Assembly (NCBI RefSeq): GCF_026344005.1
Contig: NZ_JAPKNH010000001.1
Span: 248,001-312,000 of the forward strand
Origin: Kaistia terrae
GTDB lineage: Bacteria; Pseudomonadota; Alphaproteobacteria; Rhizobiales; Kaistiaceae
Reading direction: 5' to 3'
DNA: 64,000 nt
Position 1 is the stretch's first letter. The number at the start of each line of letters is the position of its first letter. The translations under genes and the position numbers were made by a program. The notes beneath the pieces were generated by a model. It saw only the letters and a list, made by a program, of their open reading frames with translations, was not told where the DNA came from and ran no database searches. Of this stretch, positions 11,449 through 21,356 are shown piece after piece.

Positions 11449-14091
11449 TTAGGCAAGCGTCCGCGTAACGATGTCGAGCGTGTCGGGGGAAAGGTCCTTC
11501 GCCGCGGCGATCCGGCGCAGCGCCGCCTCGGCGCGGGCCCTGCGAACGGGTTCCAGAGCCCGCCAGGATCGGAAACTGACCAGCAGCCGCGCCGTCGTCT
11601 GCGGATTGCGCTTGTCGAGGTCGAGCGCGAAATCGGCGAGGAAGTCGTAGCCAGCACCGTCCGCGCGGTTGAACTGCGTCTGGTTGGCGCCCGCGAAACT
11701 GCCGACGAGAGCGCGGACGCGGTTCGGATTGTTCGGCGAATAGGAGGGATGCTTCAGCAGTGCCTTCACGCGGTCGAGCGTATCGGGTGCGGGAACCGTC
11801 GCCTCCAGCGTCAGCCACTTGTCGAGCACGAGCGCGTCGTTTGCATAGCGGTCGTGGAAGGCGTCGAGCACGGCGCGCCGCTCGGGCAGGGCCGCCTGCG
11901 TGATGGTGGCGAGCGCCGCAAGGCGATCCGTCATGTTGGTGGCGGCCTCGAAATGGGTCAGTGCCGCGGCGATCGCGTCCGGAGAGCGACGGGCGAGGCG
12001 CAGGTCGAGCAGCGTGTTGCGCAGCGCGCGACGGCCGGCGCTGGTCGCGTCCGGATGGAAGTCAGTCTCGCCAGAGAGCCGGGCATAGTGCCGTTCCAGT
12101 CGGTCGCCGAGACCGGTGGAGATCGCCAGGCGCAACGCAGTCCTCGCTGCGGCGATAGCCTCCGGGTCGACGTCCTGGCCCAGTTCCCTCGCAATGTCGG
12201 CCTCGCTGGGAAGCTGCAGCACCTGCGCGCGAAACGCCGGCTCCAGCGTATCGTTGTCAAGGACGCCGCCGAGCGCGTCGATCAGCGCCGGCTCGACCTT
12301 GGGCGCGCGGCCGGCGATCTGTTCTGCCGTGCCGGCCACCAGATTGCGCATCGCCAGGGTTTGCACCGCCTGCCAGCGATTGAACGGATCCGTATCGGTG
12401 CGGGCCTGGAACAGCAGATCGGATGCGGAAATGTCGATGGCGAGGCGCACGGGCGCCGAGAAGCCGCGCAGCAGCGACGGGACCGGTCGTCCGCCGACAC
12501 CTTCGAAAACCAGCGTCTGGCTGGCTTCCGTCAGGTGGATGATGTCGCGATCGACCCGACCGCCGCTGACCGAGGCATAGTCCATGTCGTCGCCATTCGG
12601 TCCGATCAGCCCAAAGCGGATCGGCATGTGCATCGGGCGCTTCTGGCTTTGGCCGGGCGTCGCAGCAAGGCTTTGGGTCAGCGTCAGCTTGTAGGACTTG
12701 GCCGCTTCGTCGTAGGCGCCTCGCGCCACGATCTGCGGCGTGCCTGCCTGTGAATACCAGAGCTTGAACTGGCTCAGGTCGACGCCGGTGGCATCAGCGA
12801 AGCTTGCAAGGAAATCCTCGATCGTCGCGGCGTCGCCGTCATGCCGCTTCACATAGAGATCCATGCCCTTCCGGAAGTCGTCGGGGCCAAGGATGCTCTT
12901 CAGCATGCGCACGACCTCGGCGCCCTTCTCATACACGGTCGGCGTGTAGAAGTTGCTGATTTCATGGTAGATTTCGGGCCGCACCGGGTGGGCGAGCGGG
13001 CCGCCATCCTCGGGGAACTGGCGCGCCTGCAGCGTGCGCACATCGGCGATCCGTTTGACCGCGCGCGAGCGCATGTCGGACGAAAATTCCTGGTCGCGGA
13101 AGACCGTCAGGCCTTCCTTCAGGCAGAGCTGGAACCAGTCGCGGCAGGTGATGCGGTTACCGGTCCAGTTGTGGAAATACTCATGCGCGATGACGCCCTC
13201 GACATTGGCATAGTCGGCGTCGGTCGCGGCATCGGGGTCGGCCAGAACGTATTTGTCGTTGAAGACGTTGAGGCCCTTGTTCTCCATCGCGCCCATGTTG
13301 AAATCGGACACGGCGACGATGACGAAGATATCGAGATCGTATTCAAGGCCGAACACGTCCTCGTCCCACTTCATCGAGCGCTTCAGCGCGTCCATGGCGT
13401 AGGTGCAACGCGCTTCCTTGCCATGCTCGCAATAGATGCGCAGCTCGACATCCCGGCCCGACATCGTGGTGAAGCGATCGGTGATGACACCGAGATCGCC
13501 GGCGACCATGGCGAACAGGTAGGACGGCTTGGGGAAGGGGTCGTGCCAGATCGCGAAGTGGCGATCGGTGCCGGGAATGTCGCCGCTCTCGACCGGATTG
13601 CCGTTGGCGAGCAGGATCGGTGCGTCGGACTTTTCTGCCTCCAGCCGCGTCGTATAGACTGCCAGCACGTCGGGTCGGTCGAGGAAATAGGTGATGCGGC
13701 GGAAGCCCTCGGCTTCGCACTGCGTGCAATAGGTGCCGCTGGTGCGGTAGAGACCCATCAGCTTGGTGTTGGCGGCGGGATCGACGATCGTCTCGATCTC
13801 GAGCGTGAACGGTCCCTTCGGCACGTCGGTCAGCGTCAGCAGGCTCGGCGTCGCGATGTAGTGGCTGGCCGGAACGGCGACGCCATCCAGCTTCAAGCCT
13901 TTCAGCACAATCTCGTCGCCGATGAGTTCGAGCCGGCCCTTTCGGGCCTCTTCGGTGTTAGCGCGGATGGAGAGGGTTGCCGTGACGCGGGTTGCCGGCG
14001 GGTCGAGCTGGAAATCCAGGGCGACCGTATCAATGGTGAAAGCGGGAGCGCGATAGTCCTCGAGCCGGAAGGGGGCGGCTTCGGTTTTCAT
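11449..14091 (-). CDS. pepN: Aminopeptidase N (M1 zinc metallopeptidase)
   Basis: This 880-residue cytoplasmic enzyme removes N-terminal amino acids from peptides. It shows the exopeptidase motif GAMEN at 267-271, the zinc site HEYFH at 303-307 and the third ligand Glu326 in LKEGLTVFRDQEF. The length equals that of E. coli PepN. The open frame extends 23 codons upstream to 14160, but the start at 14091 (MKTEAAPF) fits the family N-terminus. About 200 bases separate its 3' end from the start of the histidine kinase gene on the same strand. Confidence 0.96.
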   Translation of the reverse strand: MKTEAAPFRLEDYRAPAFTIDTVALDFQLDPPATRVTATLSIRANTEEARKGRLELIGDEIVLKGLKLDGVAVPASHYIATPSLLTLTDVPKGPFTLEIETIVDPAANTKLMGLYRTSGTYCTQCEAEGFRRITYFLDRPDVLAVYTTRLEAEKSDAPILLANGNPVESGDIPGTDRHFAIWHDPFPKPSYLFAMVAGDLGVITDRFTTMSGRDVELRIYCEHGKEARCTYAMDALKRSMKWDEDVFGLEYDLDIFVIVAVSDFNMGAMENKGLNVFNDKYVLADPDAATDADYANVEGVIAHEYFHNWTGNRITCRDWFQLCLKEGLTVFRDQEFSSDMRSRAVKRIADVRTLQARQFPEDGGPLAHPVRPEIYHEISNFYTPTVYEKGAEVVRMLKSILGPDDFRKGMDLYVKRHDGDAATIEDFLASFADATGVDLSQFKLWYSQAGTPQIVARGAYDEAAKSYKLTLTQSLAATPGQSQKRPMHMPIRFGLIGPNGDDMDYASVSGGRVDRDIIHLTEASQTLVFEGVGGRPVPSLLRGFSAPVRLAIDISASDLLFQARTDTDPFNRWQAVQTLAMRNLVAGTAEQIAGRAPKVEPALIDALGGVLDNDTLEPAFRAQVLQLPSEADIARELGQDVDPEAIAAARTALRLAISTGLGDRLERHYARLSGETDFHPDATSAGRRALRNTLLDLRLARRSPDAIAAALTHFEAATNMTDRLAALATITQAALPERRAVLDAFHDRYANDALVLDKWLTLEATVPAPDTLDRVKALLKHPSYSPNNPNRVRALVGSFAGANQTQFNRADGAGYDFLADFALDLDKRNPQTTARLLVSFRSWRALEPVRRARAEAALRRIAAAKDLSPDTLDIVTRTLA

Positions 14092-14328
14092 GGTGATACT
14101 CCCGTCAGCGACCGGCTTTGCCACGGCCAACTTGTTCGATCTCCAAGATAGGGGCTTCAACGGAGCGTCGCTATGGCAAAGGCCGAATTCCCCCGAAACT
14201 ACGGATCCACGCGCAGGTGTTCTTCAATCCCGAACGCTTTGCATTCAGCGCGATTTGTCCGCACTGCCCTGAACTTTCGGCCCATGGGCGACGCGCCGTC
14301 CCAACTCTGAGTTGCCTACCTCAATTTC

Positions 14329-14344
14329 TGATGATATTTCATCA
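14329..14344. promoter_or_regulatory. Candidate operator upstream of lacI-type gene
   Basis: The 16-base dyad TGATGATATTTCATCA (6-bp arms, TATT centre) ends 17 bases before the GTG start of the LacI-type regulator, just before the Shine-Dalgarno GGGAGGAA. Its place suggests autoregulation. It lacks the central CG common in LacI operators, so the assignment is tentative. The rest of the 14092-14361 gap holds no other recognised feature. Confidence 0.35.
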
Positions 14345-14361
14345 CCAGGGAGGAATACCTC

Positions 14362-15387
14362 GTGGGCAAGACGACGCTGCAAGACGTCGCCCGGGAGGCT
14401 GGCGTCAGTCTCGCGACGGTCGATCGCGTGCTGAATGGGAGGGCCGGCGTCCACGCGCGAACGGTGGAGAAGGTGCAGACTGCTGTCGATCGGCTGAACT
14501 ATCAGCCGGATCGGATGGCGTCGCGCCTCGCACGCGGTCGTGACTACCGTTTCGAGGTCATCCTTCCGATCGGCGCCAACGACTTCATGCGCGTGCTGGA
14601 GGCCGAGTTCCGCGCCACCGCCGAGCGTTTCGTCCAGGAGCGCGTGCTGCTCAACATCACGCTGGTCGATGTCTTCGATGGTGAGGCGCTGGCCGTCGCC
14701 TTGGAGCGGCTGCCTTCCGACATCGACGGCGTCGCGGTCGTGGCGCTCGATCATCCGGCCGTCGCCGAAGCCATCAACACCATCGCCGATCAGGGCATCG
14801 CCGTCGTGACGCTGGTCTCCGACCTGCCGGGGACGCGTCGCGCGCATTTCGTCGGCATCGACAATTCCGCCGCCGGCCGCACCGCCGCCAGCCTGCTCGG
14901 CCGCTTCCTGGGCAGCCGCAAGGGCAAGGTCGGGCTGATCGCCGGTTCGCTGGCGCTGCGCGATCATATCGAGCGCCAGTATGGCTTCGAGCAGGTCGTG
15001 GCGCGCGAATATCCCGATCTCGAAGTGCTGCCGGTACGCGAAGGGCGCGACGAGGATGACCGCGTCCAGCGCGTCGCCGAGGCATTACTGGCCGAGCATG
15101 ATGATCTCGTCGGCATCTACAATGTCGGCGCCGGAACGACGGGCGTTGTCGCCGCGCTCGAGAAGATCGGTCGCAGCCGCGATCTCATCTTTGTTGCGCA
15201 TGAGTTGACTGCCGCCAATCGTCGCCATCTGATCCGTGGCTCCATCGACGCCGTCATCAACCAGGATCCGGGCCACATGGCCCGCAGCGCCGCGCGCATC
15301 CTGCTGGCGATGCGCGAGGGCATGGAGATCGTTCCCGGTCAGGAGCGTATCAAGATCGACATTTTCATCCGGGACAATGTGCCGTAG
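14362..15387 (+). CDS. LacI-family transcriptional regulator of the sugar operon
   Basis: This 341-residue protein has an N-terminal LacI helix-turn-helix (TTLQDVAREAGVSLATVDRV, residues 4-23) followed by the hinge and a periplasmic-binding-protein-like sensor domain (about 65-340). Such regulators usually repress a neighbouring catabolic operon until a sugar or polyol binds. It starts with GTG behind GGGAGG and lies 71 bases before the isomerase gene on the same strand, so it probably controls the genes at 15459-21298. The effector cannot be deduced. Confidence 0.9.
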   Translation: MGKTTLQDVAREAGVSLATVDRVLNGRAGVHARTVEKVQTAVDRLNYQPDRMASRLARGRDYRFEVILPIGANDFMRVLEAEFRATAERFVQERVLLNITLVDVFDGEALAVALERLPSDIDGVAVVALDHPAVAEAINTIADQGIAVVTLVSDLPGTRRAHFVGIDNSAAGRTAASLLGRFLGSRKGKVGLIAGSLALRDHIERQYGFEQVVAREYPDLEVLPVREGRDEDDRVQRVAEALLAEHDDLVGIYNVGAGTTGVVAALEKIGRSRDLIFVAHELTAANRRHLIRGSIDAVINQDPGHMARSAARILLAMREGMEIVPGQERIKIDIFIRDNVP

Positions 15388-15458
15388 CGGGCGATTGCTC
15401 CAGTGTTCAACCGACGACGGACGCAAGTCCGAAATGCAATATCCGAAGGAGGTTTTCG

Positions 15459-16514
15459 ATGAAGACGATCAAGGGGCCGGCCATTTTCCTGGCCCAGTTC
15501 GCGGGCGATGCGGCCCCGTTCAATTCGTTCGACGCGATCTGCGGCTGGGCGTCTTCCCTCGGATACAAGGGCGTGCAGATCCCGACCTGGGATAGCCGTC
15601 TGATCGATCTGAACAAGGCTTCCGAATCGAAGGACTATTGCGACGAGCTGGCCGGCACCGCCGCCAAGCATGGCCTCGAAATCACCGAGTTGGCCTCGCA
15701 CATCATCGGCCAGCTGGTCGCCGTGCACCCCGTCTATGACGAACTGATGGATGGTTTTGCCATTCCCGCCGTTCGCGGAAATCCGAAGGCGCGCCAGGAA
15801 TGGGCCGTCGATCACCTGAAGCGTTGCGCGAAGGCTTCGAAGAATCTCGGCCTCAAGGCGCATCCGACCTTCTCGGGCGCGCTCGCCTGGCCGTTTCTCT
15901 ACCCGTTCCCGCAGCGTCCCGCCGGCCTGGTCGAGGAAGCCTTCGCCGAGCTCGGCAAGCGTTGGACCCCGATCCTCGACGTGTTCGATGAGAACGGCGT
16001 CGACGTCGCCTATGAGATCCATCCCGGCGAAGACCTGCATGATGGCATCACCTACGAGATGTTCCTCGAAGAGGTGAAGAACCATCCGCGCGCGAACCTG
16101 CTCTACGATCCCTCGCACTTCGTGCTGCAGCAGCTCGATTATCTCGACTACATCGACATCTATCACGAGCGCATCAAGGCGTTTCACGTCAAGGACGCCG
16201 AGTTCAACCCGACTGGCCGCCAGGGCGTCTATTCGGGCTATCAGAGCTGGGTCAACCGCGCCGGCCGCTTCCGTTCGCTCGGCGACGGCCAGGTCGACTT
16301 CGGCGCCATCTTCTCGAAGCTCACCGCCTATGACTTCGACAGCTGGGCCGTGCTTGAATGGGAATGCGCGCTGAAGCATCCCGAGGACGGCGCGCGCGAA
16401 GGCGCCGAGTTCATCAAGGCGCACATCATCCGCGTCACCGAGCACGCCTTTGACGATTTTGCCGGCTCCGGCACCGACGAAGCGGCCAACCGCCGCATTC
16501 TCGGCATCGCTTAA
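15459..16514 (+). CDS. Sugar phosphate isomerase/epimerase-like TIM-barrel protein
   Basis: This 351-residue protein belongs to the xylose-isomerase-like TIM barrel (AP endonuclease 2) superfamily, which isomerises or epimerises sugars and polyols with a divalent metal. The likely metal ligands are the Glu of AYEIHPGED, the Asp and His of YDPSHF, the His of FHVKDAEF and the Glu of VLEWECA. A strong AAGGAGG lies 7 bases before the ATG. It is the first structural gene after the LacI-type regulator and is followed 33 bases later by a dehydrogenase, a pairing seen in inositol-like and rare-sugar pathways. The exact substrate is unknown. Confidence 0.85.
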   Translation: MKTIKGPAIFLAQFAGDAAPFNSFDAICGWASSLGYKGVQIPTWDSRLIDLNKASESKDYCDELAGTAAKHGLEITELASHIIGQLVAVHPVYDELMDGFAIPAVRGNPKARQEWAVDHLKRCAKASKNLGLKAHPTFSGALAWPFLYPFPQRPAGLVEEAFAELGKRWTPILDVFDENGVDVAYEIHPGEDLHDGITYEMFLEEVKNHPRANLLYDPSHFVLQQLDYLDYIDIYHERIKAFHVKDAEFNPTGRQGVYSGYQSWVNRAGRFRSLGDGQVDFGAIFSKLTAYDFDSWAVLEWECALKHPEDGAREGAEFIKAHIIRVTEHAFDDFAGSGTDEAANRRILGIA

Positions 16515-16547
16515 GCCCCGGCAACGCATCCAGGATTGGAGAAAACA

Positions 16548-17726
16548 ATGGCAATCGGAGCCAGTAAGGAAGAAACCGCCGGCCGTCGCATCCGCCTCGG
16601 CATGGTTGGCGGCGGGCAGGGCGCCTTCATCGGCGCCGTCCACCGGATCGCGGCCCGCATGGACGACCAGTATGAGCTGGTCGCCGGCGCGCTGTCGTCG
16701 GATCCGGCCCGCGCCAAGGCGTCGGCCCAGGATCTCGGCATTGCCGAGGACCGCGCCTATACCTCGTTCGAGGAGATGGCCAAGGCCGAAGCCGCCCGTC
16801 CGGACGGCATCGAGGCGGTGTCGATCGTCACGCCGAACCACGTCCACGCCCCGGCCGCCAAGGCGTTCCTGAACGCCGGCATCCACGTCATCTGCGACAA
16901 GCCGATGACGCTGACCGTCGACGAATCCAAGGAACTCGTCGAACTGGTGAAGTCGTCCGGCAAGATCTTCATGCTGACGCACAACTACACCGGCTATCCG
17001 ATGGTCCGGCAGGCCCGCGCCATGATCGCCAATGGCGATCTCGGCGAGATCCGTCTCGTGCAGGCCGAGTATCCGCAGGATTGGCTGACCGAGCGGGCGG
17101 AAGCCTCCGGCACCAACAAGCAGGCCGAATGGCGCACCGATCCGGCCCGTACCGGTGCCGGCGGCTGCATCGGCGACATCGGCACGCATGCCTACAATCT
17201 GGCCTGCTTCGTCACCGGCCTCGAGATCGACCAGCTGCTGGCGCAGCTCTCTACCTTCGTCGACGGTCGCCTCGTCGATGACGACGTGCAGATCCTGCTG
17301 AAGTGGAAGGGCGGCGCCAAGGGCATGCTCTGGGCCAGCCAGGTGGCCGTCGGCCACGAGAACGGCCTGAAGCTGCGCGTTTACGGCACCAAGGGCGGCA
17401 TCGAGTGGACGCAGGCGGACCCGAACTATCTCTGGTTCACCAAGTTCGGCGACCCGAAGCAGCTGCTGACCCGCGCCGGCGCCGGCGCCTGGCCTGAGGC
17501 GGCCCGCGTCAGCCGCGTGCCGGGCGGCCATCCGGAAGGCTATCTGGAAGGCTTCGCCAACATCTACACCGAGGCAGCCCGCGCCATCCATGCCGCCCGC
17601 GACGGTAGCGCGGTCGATCCGGCCGTGACCTATCCGACGGTCCAGGACGGCTTGGTCGGCATGCAGTTCATCGAAGCCGCCGTGGCATCGTCCAAGGCCG
17701 GCAACGTCTGGACCAAGGTCGGCTGA
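16548..17726 (+). CDS. Gfo/Idh/MocA-family NAD(P)-dependent oxidoreductase
   Basis: This 392-residue protein has an N-terminal Rossmann fold ([17 protein letters not shown], about residues 14-30) and the family's catalytic-lysine motif as CDKPMTLT, then the C-terminal alpha/beta domain with [13 protein letters not shown]. Members oxidise or reduce sugars and polyols such as inositol. The ATG at 16548 has GGAG upstream and is preferred to an in-frame TTG at 16536. Its stop overlaps the ATG of the transporter ATPase (TGATG), so uptake and oxidation are coupled. Substrate unknown. Confidence 0.88.
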   Translation: MAIGASKEETAGRRIRLGMVGGGQGAFIGAVHRIAARMDDQYELVAGALSSDPARAKASAQDLGIAEDRAYTSFEEMAKAEAARPDGIEAVSIVTPNHVHAPAAKAFLNAGIHVICDKPMTLTVDESKELVELVKSSGKIFMLTHNYTGYPMVRQARAMIANGDLGEIRLVQAEYPQDWLTERAEASGTNKQAEWRTDPARTGAGGCIGDIGTHAYNLACFVTGLEIDQLLAQLSTFVDGRLVDDDVQILLKWKGGAKGMLWASQVAVGHENGLKLRVYGTKGGIEWTQADPNYLWFTKFGDPKQLLTRAGAGAWPEAARVSRVPGGHPEGYLEGFANIYTEAARAIHAARDGSAVDPAVTYPTVQDGLVGMQFIEAAVASSKAGNVWTKVG

Positions 17727-19282
17727 TGGCAACCGCTGAAGGGAGTGAGACGGTGACAACTGGGAAGCCGCCCCTCCTGGAAGCGGTCGGGATTTCCAAA
17801 TCGTTCGGCCCCGTCGAGGTGCTGGGAGACATCAATCTGTCTCTCATGCCCGGCGAGGTCCACGCCATCATTGGCGAGAACGGTGCCGGAAAATCCACGC
17901 TGATGAAGATCCTCGCCGGCCATTTGCCGTCGACGAGGGGCGAACTGAAGCTCGACGGGAAACCGGTCGTCCTGGCCGGCCCCGTCGATGCGGAAGCGCG
18001 CGGCATCGTGCTGGTGCACCAGGAAATCCTGCTCGCGCCGGATCTGACTGTCGCGCAGAACATCTATCTCGGCCGCGAAGTCCGGAAGGGCCTGACGCTC
18101 GACGACAAGACGATGAACAAGGGCGCGGCCGAAGCGGTTCGCGCGCTCGGCATCGACATCGATCCGACCATCGCCGTCGGCCGCCTGTCGATCGCCCAGC
18201 GCCAGCTGGTGCAGATCGCCCGCGCGCTGCTGGTGCCGCACCGCGTCGTCATTTTCGACGAGCCGACCGCCTCGCTGACCCTGACCGAGACCGATGCGCT
18301 GCTGCGCGTCATCCTCGACATCAAGAAGAAGGGCGCCGCCGTCCTCTACATCTCGCATCGTCTGCCGGAGGTGAAGGAGATCGCCGACCGCGTGACGGTC
18401 TTGCGCGACGGCAGGCTGATCACCACACGCCCGGCCGAAGGGCTGGAGGCTGTCGACATGGCGCGGCTGATGGTCGGCCGCGACGTCGCCAAGCTCTATC
18501 CCGACCGGGTCGCCACCACGGCCGTCGACTATGCGCTTGAGGTCGACGGTATGAACGTACCCGGCTATGCGCATGATGCTTCCTTCAAGCTGCGCCAGGG
18601 CGAGATCCTCGGCTTTGCCGGGCTGGTCGGCGCCGGTCGCACGGAATTGCTGGAGGGTGTGGTCGGACTTCGCACCTCGCATGGCAAGGTCAGGCTGAAC
18701 GGCAAGCCGGTGCACTTCGTCACCGTTCGCGATAGCCTGCGCGCCGGCATTGTCTATCTGAGCGAGGACCGGAAGGGCAAAGGCCTGCTGCTGGGGCAAA
18801 ATCTTGGTATCAACCTGACGCTCGCGGGCCTCAGCCAGTTCGTGCGCGGGCTGCTTATCGACCGCCGCAAGGAAGCCAAGGCGCTCGACGGCGCGATCGC
18901 CGAGTTCGACATCCGCACCCGCAACAAGGAATTGCTCGCCGGCCAGCTTTCGGGCGGCAACCAGCAGAAGCTCCTGCTCGCGAAGATGATGCTGCTGAAC
19001 CCTCAGATCGTCATCATCGACGAGCCGACCCGCGGTATCGACATCGGCACCAAGGAACAAATCTACAAGTTCATCGCCGAACTGGCGGAAAGTGGAAAAT
19101 CGGTCATCGTCATCTCGTCGGAGATGCAGGAGGTGATCGGCATCTGCGACCGCATCCTGGTGATGCGCAACGGGCGCATCGTCGGCGAGGTGAGCGGCAA
19201 TCACATGACCGAAGACGAGATCGTCGTTCTGGCGACTGGCGTTACATCGAGGGAGGCCGCCTCGATGGCGGAACAGGCATGA
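17726..19282 (+). CDS. Sugar ABC transporter ATPase, CUT2 type (two ABC domains)
   Basis: This 518-residue protein contains two fused nucleotide-binding domains, as in RbsA/MglA/XylG. The first has Walker A GENGAGKST, signature LSIAQRQLVQIA and Walker B VVIFDEPTAS; the second has the degenerate P-loop region GLVGAGRTELLEG, signature LSGGNQQKLLLAK and Walker B IVIIDEPTRGID. It energises import by the adjacent permease and binding protein. The start overlaps the dehydrogenase stop by one base; an in-frame GTG at 17753 is an alternative start. The stop overlaps the permease start (ATGA). Confidence 0.95.
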   Translation: MATAEGSETVTTGKPPLLEAVGISKSFGPVEVLGDINLSLMPGEVHAIIGENGAGKSTLMKILAGHLPSTRGELKLDGKPVVLAGPVDAEARGIVLVHQEILLAPDLTVAQNIYLGREVRKGLTLDDKTMNKGAAEAVRALGIDIDPTIAVGRLSIAQRQLVQIARALLVPHRVVIFDEPTASLTLTETDALLRVILDIKKKGAAVLYISHRLPEVKEIADRVTVLRDGRLITTRPAEGLEAVDMARLMVGRDVAKLYPDRVATTAVDYALEVDGMNVPGYAHDASFKLRQGEILGFAGLVGAGRTELLEGVVGLRTSHGKVRLNGKPVHFVTVRDSLRAGIVYLSEDRKGKGLLLGQNLGINLTLAGLSQFVRGLLIDRRKEAKALDGAIAEFDIRTRNKELLAGQLSGGNQQKLLLAKMMLLNPQIVIIDEPTRGIDIGTKEQIYKFIAELAESGKSVIVISSEMQEVIGICDRILVMRNGRIVGEVSGNHMTEDEIVVLATGVTSREAASMAEQA

Positions 19283-20280
19283 CCGATACGACAAGTTCTG
19301 CCCCGCCGCGCCGATCCTGGCGCGATATCGACCTTCGGGCCGTTGCGCCCTTCGTTGCGCTGGCGCTGCTGCTGGTGCTCGGGAGCTTCGTCAATCCGAA
19401 CTTCCTCGGCTTCGACAACCTCTCCAACGTGCTGACGCGCAGCGCCTTCATCGCGATCATCGCGGTCGGCGCCACCTTCGTCATATCGGCCGGCGGGCTC
19501 GATCTTTCCGTCGGCTCGATGGTCGCCTTCGTCGCCAGCCTGACGATCATGTTCCTGAACAGCGGCATGATCGCCAATCCATTTCTGATGCTGGTCGCCG
19601 CCATGTTGCTGGCGATGGGCATCGGCGCGCTCTGCGGGCTTGCCAACGGCTTGATCACCACGGTCGGCCGCATCGAGCCCTTCATCGCGACGCTCGGCAC
19701 GATGGGCATCTATCGCGGCCTGACGACCTGGCTGTCGCAGGGCGGCGCCATCACCATGCGCAATTCAGAGTTGCAGCAGCTCTATCGGCCGGTATACTTC
19801 GGCAAGATCTTCGGCGTGCCGTTTCCGCTGGTAGCCGTGGGGCTCAGCGCGATCGTCGGCGCCTTCGTGCTCTACCGCACGGCCTTCGGTCGTCACGTCG
19901 TGGCTGTCGGTTCCAACGAGGATGTCGCGCGCTATTCGGGCATTCCGGTCAATCGCGTCCGCAACGTCACCTACGTCATCCAGGGCCTCTGCGTCGCCGT
20001 GGCCTGCCTGCTCTACATCCCGCGCCTTGGCTCGACATCGGCCACGACCGGCCTGATGTGGGAATTGCAGGCGATCACGGCGGTCGTGGTCGGCGGCACG
20101 GCGCTGCGCGGCGGCGTCGGCCGGATCTGGGGCACGATCTGCGGCGCCTTCATTCTGGAGATCGTCGGCAACATCATGCTGCTGTCGAACTTCGTCAGCG
20201 AATATCTGCTTGGCGCCATCCAGGGTGCCATCATCATCATTGCGATGCTGGTCCAGCGCTCGCTGGTTCGGCGGTCGTGA
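19279..20280 (+). CDS. Sugar ABC transporter permease, CUT2 type
   Basis: This 333-residue integral membrane protein has about nine hydrophobic helices and the conserved branched-chain/ribose-type permease region (VGATFVISAGGLDLSVGS; later AVVVGGTALRGGVGRIWGT). It forms the membrane channel for the CUT2 transporter. It overlaps the ATPase gene by 4 bases and ends 67 bases before the binding-protein gene. Confidence 0.93.
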   Translation: MTDTTSSAPPRRSWRDIDLRAVAPFVALALLLVLGSFVNPNFLGFDNLSNVLTRSAFIAIIAVGATFVISAGGLDLSVGSMVAFVASLTIMFLNSGMIANPFLMLVAAMLLAMGIGALCGLANGLITTVGRIEPFIATLGTMGIYRGLTTWLSQGGAITMRNSELQQLYRPVYFGKIFGVPFPLVAVGLSAIVGAFVLYRTAFGRHVVAVGSNEDVARYSGIPVNRVRNVTYVIQGLCVAVACLLYIPRLGSTSATTGLMWELQAITAVVVGGTALRGGVGRIWGTICGAFILEIVGNIMLLSNFVSEYLLGAIQGAIIIIAMLVQRSLVRRS

Positions 20281-20347
20281 AGAAAGGCCGGGTTTTCGGG
20301 TCGCCCGGCACTCTGATGCCGATCCGGGAAAACAGGGAGGAGAACCA

Positions 20348-21298
20348 ATGCGCAAATCGATAATCGGGCTCACCGCCGTCGCCATGGTGGCGCTGATGGG
20401 CGCCGCCCAGGCCGAGGACAAGAAGGTCACGATCGGTGTGTCGATCCCGGCCGCCGACCACGGCTGGACCGCGGGTGTCGTGTTCCATGCAGAGCGCGTC
20501 GCCAAGCTGCTGATGGCCGAGCATCCGGGCCTCAACGTCATCGTCAAGACCTCGCCCGATGCGGCCAGCCAGGCCAATGCGGTGCAGGATCTCGCAACGC
20601 AGGGTCTTGATGCGCTCGTCATCCTGCCGTCCGATCCCGATCCGCTGGTCAACGCGATCAAGGAAGTGAAGGACGCGGGCAAGTTCGTCACCATCGTCGA
20701 CCGCGCCCCGAGCAACAACGACAACTCGATCCGCGATCTCTATGTCGCCGGCAACAACCCGGCGCTCGGCCAGACGGCGGGCGAATACATCAAGGCGCAG
20801 ACCCCCGACGCACAGGTCGTGGTCATCCGTGGCTTGCCGATACCGATCGACCAGCAGCGCCAGGACGGCTTCGACAAGGGCATTGAAGGTTCGAACGTCA
20901 AGGTTCTCGATCGCCAGTTCGGCAACTGGAACCGCGACGACGCCTTCAAGGTCATGCAGGACTTCCTGACCAAGCACCCGAAGATCGATGTCGTCTGGGC
21001 TCAGGATGACGACATGGCCGTCGGCGTGCTCGAAGCCATCGACCAGGCCAAGCGTACCGACATCCAGTATGTCATCGCCGGCGCCGGCTCGAAGGACATG
21101 GTCAAGAAGGTCATGGACGGCGACAAGATGATCCCGGTCGACGTTCTCTATCCGCCGGCGATGATCGGCACGGCGATGGCGCTCACCGCCGCCAATTTCT
21201 ATGACCAGGTCCCGGTCCGTGGCACCTACATCCTCGACGCCACGCTGATCACCAAGGACAACGCCAAGGACTTCTACTTCCCCGACTCGCCGTTCTAA
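20348..21298 (+). CDS. Periplasmic sugar-binding protein of the CUT2 transporter
   Basis: This 316-residue protein has a typical Sec signal peptide (residues 1-22, cleavage after AAQA) and the Peripla_BP_4 fold of ribose/xylose-type binding proteins (VTIGVSIPAADHGWTAG; DALVILPSDPDPL; WAQDDDMAVGVLEAI). The ATG at 20348 has GGGAGGAGAA just upstream. It captures the sugar and delivers it to the permease; the ligand is unknown. It is the last gene of the operon and is followed by a strong terminator. Confidence 0.92.
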   Translation: MRKSIIGLTAVAMVALMGAAQAEDKKVTIGVSIPAADHGWTAGVVFHAERVAKLLMAEHPGLNVIVKTSPDAASQANAVQDLATQGLDALVILPSDPDPLVNAIKEVKDAGKFVTIVDRAPSNNDNSIRDLYVAGNNPALGQTAGEYIKAQTPDAQVVVIRGLPIPIDQQRQDGFDKGIEGSNVKVLDRQFGNWNRDDAFKVMQDFLTKHPKIDVVWAQDDDMAVGVLEAIDQAKRTDIQYVIAGAGSKDMVKKVMDGDKMIPVDVLYPPAMIGTAMALTAANFYDQVPVRGTYILDATLITKDNAKDFYFPDSPF

Positions 21299-21323
21299 TC
21301 GGCTGGTCTACCTGAACGTCCTG

Positions 21324-21356
21324 ACCCTCTCCCGCCATGCGGGGGAGGGTTTTTTT
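21324..21356 (+). terminator. Rho-independent terminator of the sugar operon
   Basis: The arms ACCCTCTCCCGC (21324-21335) and GCGGGGGAGGGT (21339-21350) pair with one G-T wobble, have a 3-base loop and run into a T tract. It lies 26 bases after the binding-protein stop. Confidence 0.85.

Noticed and set aside
15339-17759. Antisense ORF of 806 codons over the isomerase and dehydrogenase genes
   Set aside because: Both genes on the plus strand have clear family motifs and ribosome sites; the antisense frame has none and is a codon-bias shadow.
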